Part shown: piece after piece, positions 12,113 to 14,345 of the stretch | Position numbering within the stretch: position 1 is the first letter of the stretch | Layout of the letters: every line of letters begins with the position of its first letter | From: GWF sp031972135 | GTDB lineage: Bacteria; Patescibacteriota; Microgenomatia; UBA1400; UBA12108 | Length of the DNA stretch: 14,345 nucleotides | Direction: 5' to 3' | Assembly (NCBI GenBank): GCA_031972135.1 | Contig: DALYFH010000023.1 | Location: forward strand, 1 to 14,345 | The notes under the pieces: model-generated | What the model was told of the DNA's origin: nothing | What the model saw: only the letters and a program-made list of their open reading frames with translations | Databases searched by the model: none | Translations under genes and position numbers: made by a program

Positions 12113-14345
12113 ATGAAGAAAACATACATCCTTGGCATGTTCCCATATCCATCTGGAGAAGGGCTCCATGTTGGGCATGTGCGGATATTTACCGCTTGCG
12201 ATGTGATGGCTAGATATTTTCGGATGAAGACTGGGAAAGAAACGGTATTGTCCCCGATGGGATGGGACGCTTTTGGTTTGCCGGCGGAGAATGCGGCCAT
12301 CAAGGCCAAAAAGATACCTCAAACCATGGTGCCACATAACTACGCCAACTTTAAAAAACAAATGCAGAACCTGTCCCTTTCTTTTGACTGGGAGCGGGAG
12401 TTTGCAACTACAGATCCACAATATTATGCGATCACCCAGTGGATCTTTCTCCAGCTATATGGAAAAAAAGATGAGCAGGGTAGACGGATCGTTTACAGGG
12501 AGAAGGTGGCCATCAACTGGTGTCCCAAATGTTTGACAGGACTAGCCAATGAAGAAGTGCTGCCAGATGGGACTCATGAGCGATGTGGAACAGTGGTGGG
12601 GAAGAAGCTCCTCCCACAGTGGGTGATGCGGATAACTAGTTATGCTGAGCGCCTACTAAATGACCTGGATATTGATTTAAAAATTGAGGGAAAGAAGCTC
12701 GACCCGACCCGAAAAGGACTTGATTGGCCCAAAGGAATCCTTGAGATGCAGCGGAACTGGATCGGGAAAAAGGAGGGAATCAACATAACTTATGATGTTG
12801 TTGATCACTCTGACAAAATTACAGTATTTACTACTACTCCAGTTAATTTTGGTGCAACATTCATGGTTGTCGCACCAGAACACGAGGTGGTTAAGAAGAT
12901 ACTAAGCGGGGAATACCCAGTTAAAGAAGAGGTTAAGAGAAGTGTTGTTGATTATGTAAAGAGAGCACAGCAGAAATCTGAGGTTGATAGGATGGTTGAG
13001 GGAAAAGAGAAAACGGGAGTGTTTACTGGACTATACGTGACTAATCACGTTACCAATGAGAATATCCCAGTCTGGATAGCTGATTTTGTACTCGCTCATG
13101 TAGGAACAGGAGCAGTGCAAGGATGTCCTGCACACGACAAGCGCGATTTTGAATTTGCAAAGAAGTTTGGGATACCGATCAAGCGAGTAGTGGTGGGTGA
13201 GGACGGTGATGAGAGTCCTGTCGAGCGAGTAGAGCAACTTGTCGAAAAAGGCATGAAGGGGACAATGATCAACTCGGACTTTTTGAATGGTTTAGATTTT
13301 GCTGAGGCGATGAAAAAAGCAAGACAGACCAACAATCTAGATGTGNNNNNNNNNNTTGAAGAGAAGGGTTGGGGAGAGCGAATCGTGAGTTATCACCTTC
13401 GCGATTGGGTATTCTCTCGCCAGCGCTACTGGGGTGAGCCCATCCCTCTAGTTTATTGTGAGAAGTGTGGAGACGAGAATGGAGTGGTCCCAGTACCCGA
13501 AGATCAGCTCCCATTAGAACTACCGACACTAGATTCGTATGAGCCGACAGAGACCGGAGAGTCGCCACTATCACGCGTCACAGACTGGGTAAACACCACC
13601 TGTCCCAGCTGTGGTGGGCCTGCCACTCGCGAGACTGACACTATGCCCAACTGGGCAGGATCCTGTTGGTATTTCCTCGCTTTTCCATTCTGGGCTGCCA
13701 AACAAAGTGGCGAAAAAATAAACAATCTTAATGATGCTAAAAAATATATCAAAGAATGGTCGCCGGTTGATTGGTACCTAGGTGGGGCAGAGCATGCTGT
13801 ATTACATCTACTCTATGCACGTTTTTGGGTGAAAGTTTTGCAGGATCTTAACATCCTAGACTTCCCAGAGCCATTTTTGCGGCTCCGGTCGGTTGGGCTA
13901 GTGCTCGCAGAAGATGGTAAAAAAATGAGTAAATCGATCGGGAATGTGGTAAATCCAGATGATATGGTGTCAAAATATGGGAGTGACGCTACCCGGATGT
14001 ATGAGATGTTTATGGGGCCATGGGAGCAGTCGATCGCATGGGACAGTGGTGCGATCTCTGGACAGGTGAGATTTTTGGATCGCATCAAGACGACAGCGCA
14101 AATGGATGGGAAGTTAGGCGAGGAGACCTCGCCAATCCTCTCTTCTAAGTTGAAAATACTGGTGGATCGGGTCGAAGATGGTGTCTTAAACCAAAAGTTT
14201 AACACGGCCATTGCGGGGCTCATGGAGTTTGTAAATGCATGGCGAGAGGATGGGCAAAACATCTCTAAAGAACATTTGGGCATGTTTGCAAAACTACTTT
14301 CACTTTTTGCACCAAATACAGCACAAGAATTATGGACTACGATTG
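12113..14345 (+). CDS. leuS: Leucyl-tRNA synthetase (C-terminus beyond the window; 10-N gap inside)
   Basis: 744 codons are visible from ATG 12113. Leucyl-tRNA synthetase charges tRNA-Leu in the cytoplasm. The class Ia HIGH motif is HVGH (H19-H22) in PYPSGEGLHVGH; KMSKS is K604-S608. Also typical are GWDAFGLPAENAAI, WCPKC, GTGAVQGCPAHDKRDFEFAK, LRDWVFSRQRYWGEPIP and the late block WSPVDWYLGGAEHAVLHLLY. The editing domain (CP1) keeps Asp342 in AHDKRD. However, its threonine-rich segment reads VFTTTPVNFGAT (residues 238-249), where most bacterial enzymes have TTRPDTLFGAT, so the Arg, Asp and second Thr are replaced and the loop is one residue shorter. The N block at 13346-13355 lies at codon 412 and keeps the frame if it is really 10 bases. 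No in-frame stop appears on either side. Confidence 0.97.
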   Translation, partial: MKKTYILGMFPYPSGEGLHVGHVRIFTACDVMARYFRMKTGKETVLSPMGWDAFGLPAENAAIKAKKIPQTMVPHNYANFKKQMQNLSLSFDWEREFATTDPQYYAITQWIFLQLYGKKDEQGRRIVYREKVAINWCPKCLTGLANEEVLPDGTHERCGTVVGKKLLPQWVMRITSYAERLLNDLDIDLKIEGKKLDPTRKGLDWPKGILEMQRNWIGKKEGINITYDVVDHSDKITVFTTTPVNFGATFMVVAPEHEVVKKILSGEYPVKEEVKRSVVDYVKRAQQKSEVDRMVEGKEKTGVFTGLYVTNHVTNENIPVWIADFVLAHVGTGAVQGCPAHDKRDFEFAKKFGIPIKRVVVGEDGDESPVERVEQLVEKGMKGTMINSDFLNGLDFAEAMKKARQTNNLDVXXXXEEKGWGERIVSYHLRDWVFSRQRYWGEPIPLVYCEKCGDENGVVPVPEDQLPLELPTLDSYEPTETGESPLSRVTDWVNTTCPSCGGPATRETDTMPNWAGSCWYFLAFPFWAAKQSGEKINNLNDAKKYIKEWSPVDWYLGGAEHAVLHLLYARFWVKVLQDLNILDFPEPFLRLRSVGLVLAEDGKKMSKSIGNVVNPDDMVSKYGSDATRMYEMFMGPWEQSIAWDSGAISGQVRFLDRIKTTAQMDGKLGEETSPILSSKLKILVDRVEDGVLNQKFNTAIAGLMEFVNAWREDGQNISKEHLGMFAKLLSLFAPNTAQELWTTI
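13346..13355. other. 10-N assembly gap inside leuS
   Basis: Ten Ns replace sequence between LDV (residue 411) and EEKGWGERI. As written, the frame continues across it (the last codon is Ntt). A Leu before EEKG would be usual in this enzyme, which fits CTT. The length 10 may be a placeholder. Confidence 0.95.

Noticed and set aside
13813..14283. 156-aa open frame on the minus strand
   Set aside because: It lies wholly antisense to leuS, whose coding frame and class Ia motifs are clear; it has no family-like features.

Overview
The window reads as a chromosomal segment of an uncultivated Candidatus Patescibacteria (CPR) bacterium, most likely a Microgenomates-type lineage. This rests on recognition, not on a search. 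The supporting signs are signal peptides of the form LLSTFYFLL written in a 7-bp tandem repeat, small anchorless beta-rich surface proteins with an SNNYTI...TDTVGQT N-terminus and an IPDTTCD...CTE...NNGFGY C-terminus, a dockerin-like tail, very tight gene packing, and few Shine-Dalgarno sequences. The genetic code looks standard: no gene uses TGA internally, and none of the 12 visible stop codons is TGA (8 TAA, 4 TAG).

Layout, left to right. (1) 1-421, minus: the N-terminal part of a probable tyrosine-recombinase-like protein, cut by the window edge. (2) 422-716: a non-coding 295-bp stretch with a twin 11-bp dyad repeat, a 12-bp palindrome near the recombinase start, and a large imperfect inverted repeat (564-586/693-717) that abuts the stop codon of the next gene. 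(3) 717-6053, minus: a five-gene surface operon, read from 6053 down to 717. It has two consecutive pairs, each an anchorless secreted protein followed by a DUF916-like membrane-anchored protein, and then an Ig-like transmembrane protein. (4) 6074-6688, minus: a lone REP-associated (RAYT/Y1) HUH transposase. (5) 6733-8256, minus: a secreted propeller-like protein with a degenerate dockerin tail. (6) 8317-9048, plus: a SIMPL-domain protein, tail-to-tail with (7) 9045-9755, minus: a multi-pass membrane protein with a helical C-terminal tail. (8) 9840-12055, plus: three unrecognised membrane or lipoprotein genes in one direction. (9) 12113 to the window end, plus: leucyl-tRNA synthetase, carrying a 10-N gap and cut by the edge.

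The most interesting system is the surface operon. In Gram-positive bacteria, WxL surface proteins lack their own anchor and are encoded next to DUF916/DUF3324 proteins (WxL-interacting proteins) that hold them at the cell surface. Here two paralogous anchorless proteins each sit next to a DUF916-like protein with one C-terminal membrane helix and a basic tail, which suggests a duplicated, patescibacterial analogue of that complex. Several signal-peptide segments of this operon carry 7-bp tandem repeats, the best being (AGTAGAA)4. Because 7 is not a multiple of 3, gain or loss of one unit would switch the frame, so phase variation of the surface coat is plausible.

Expression signals are CPR-like. 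At several lead genes the best -10 element lies only about 7 bases from the ATG (RAYT, the surface operon, leuS), suggesting leaderless mRNAs. Clear SD sequences appear only at the SIMPL gene and in the three-gene cassette.
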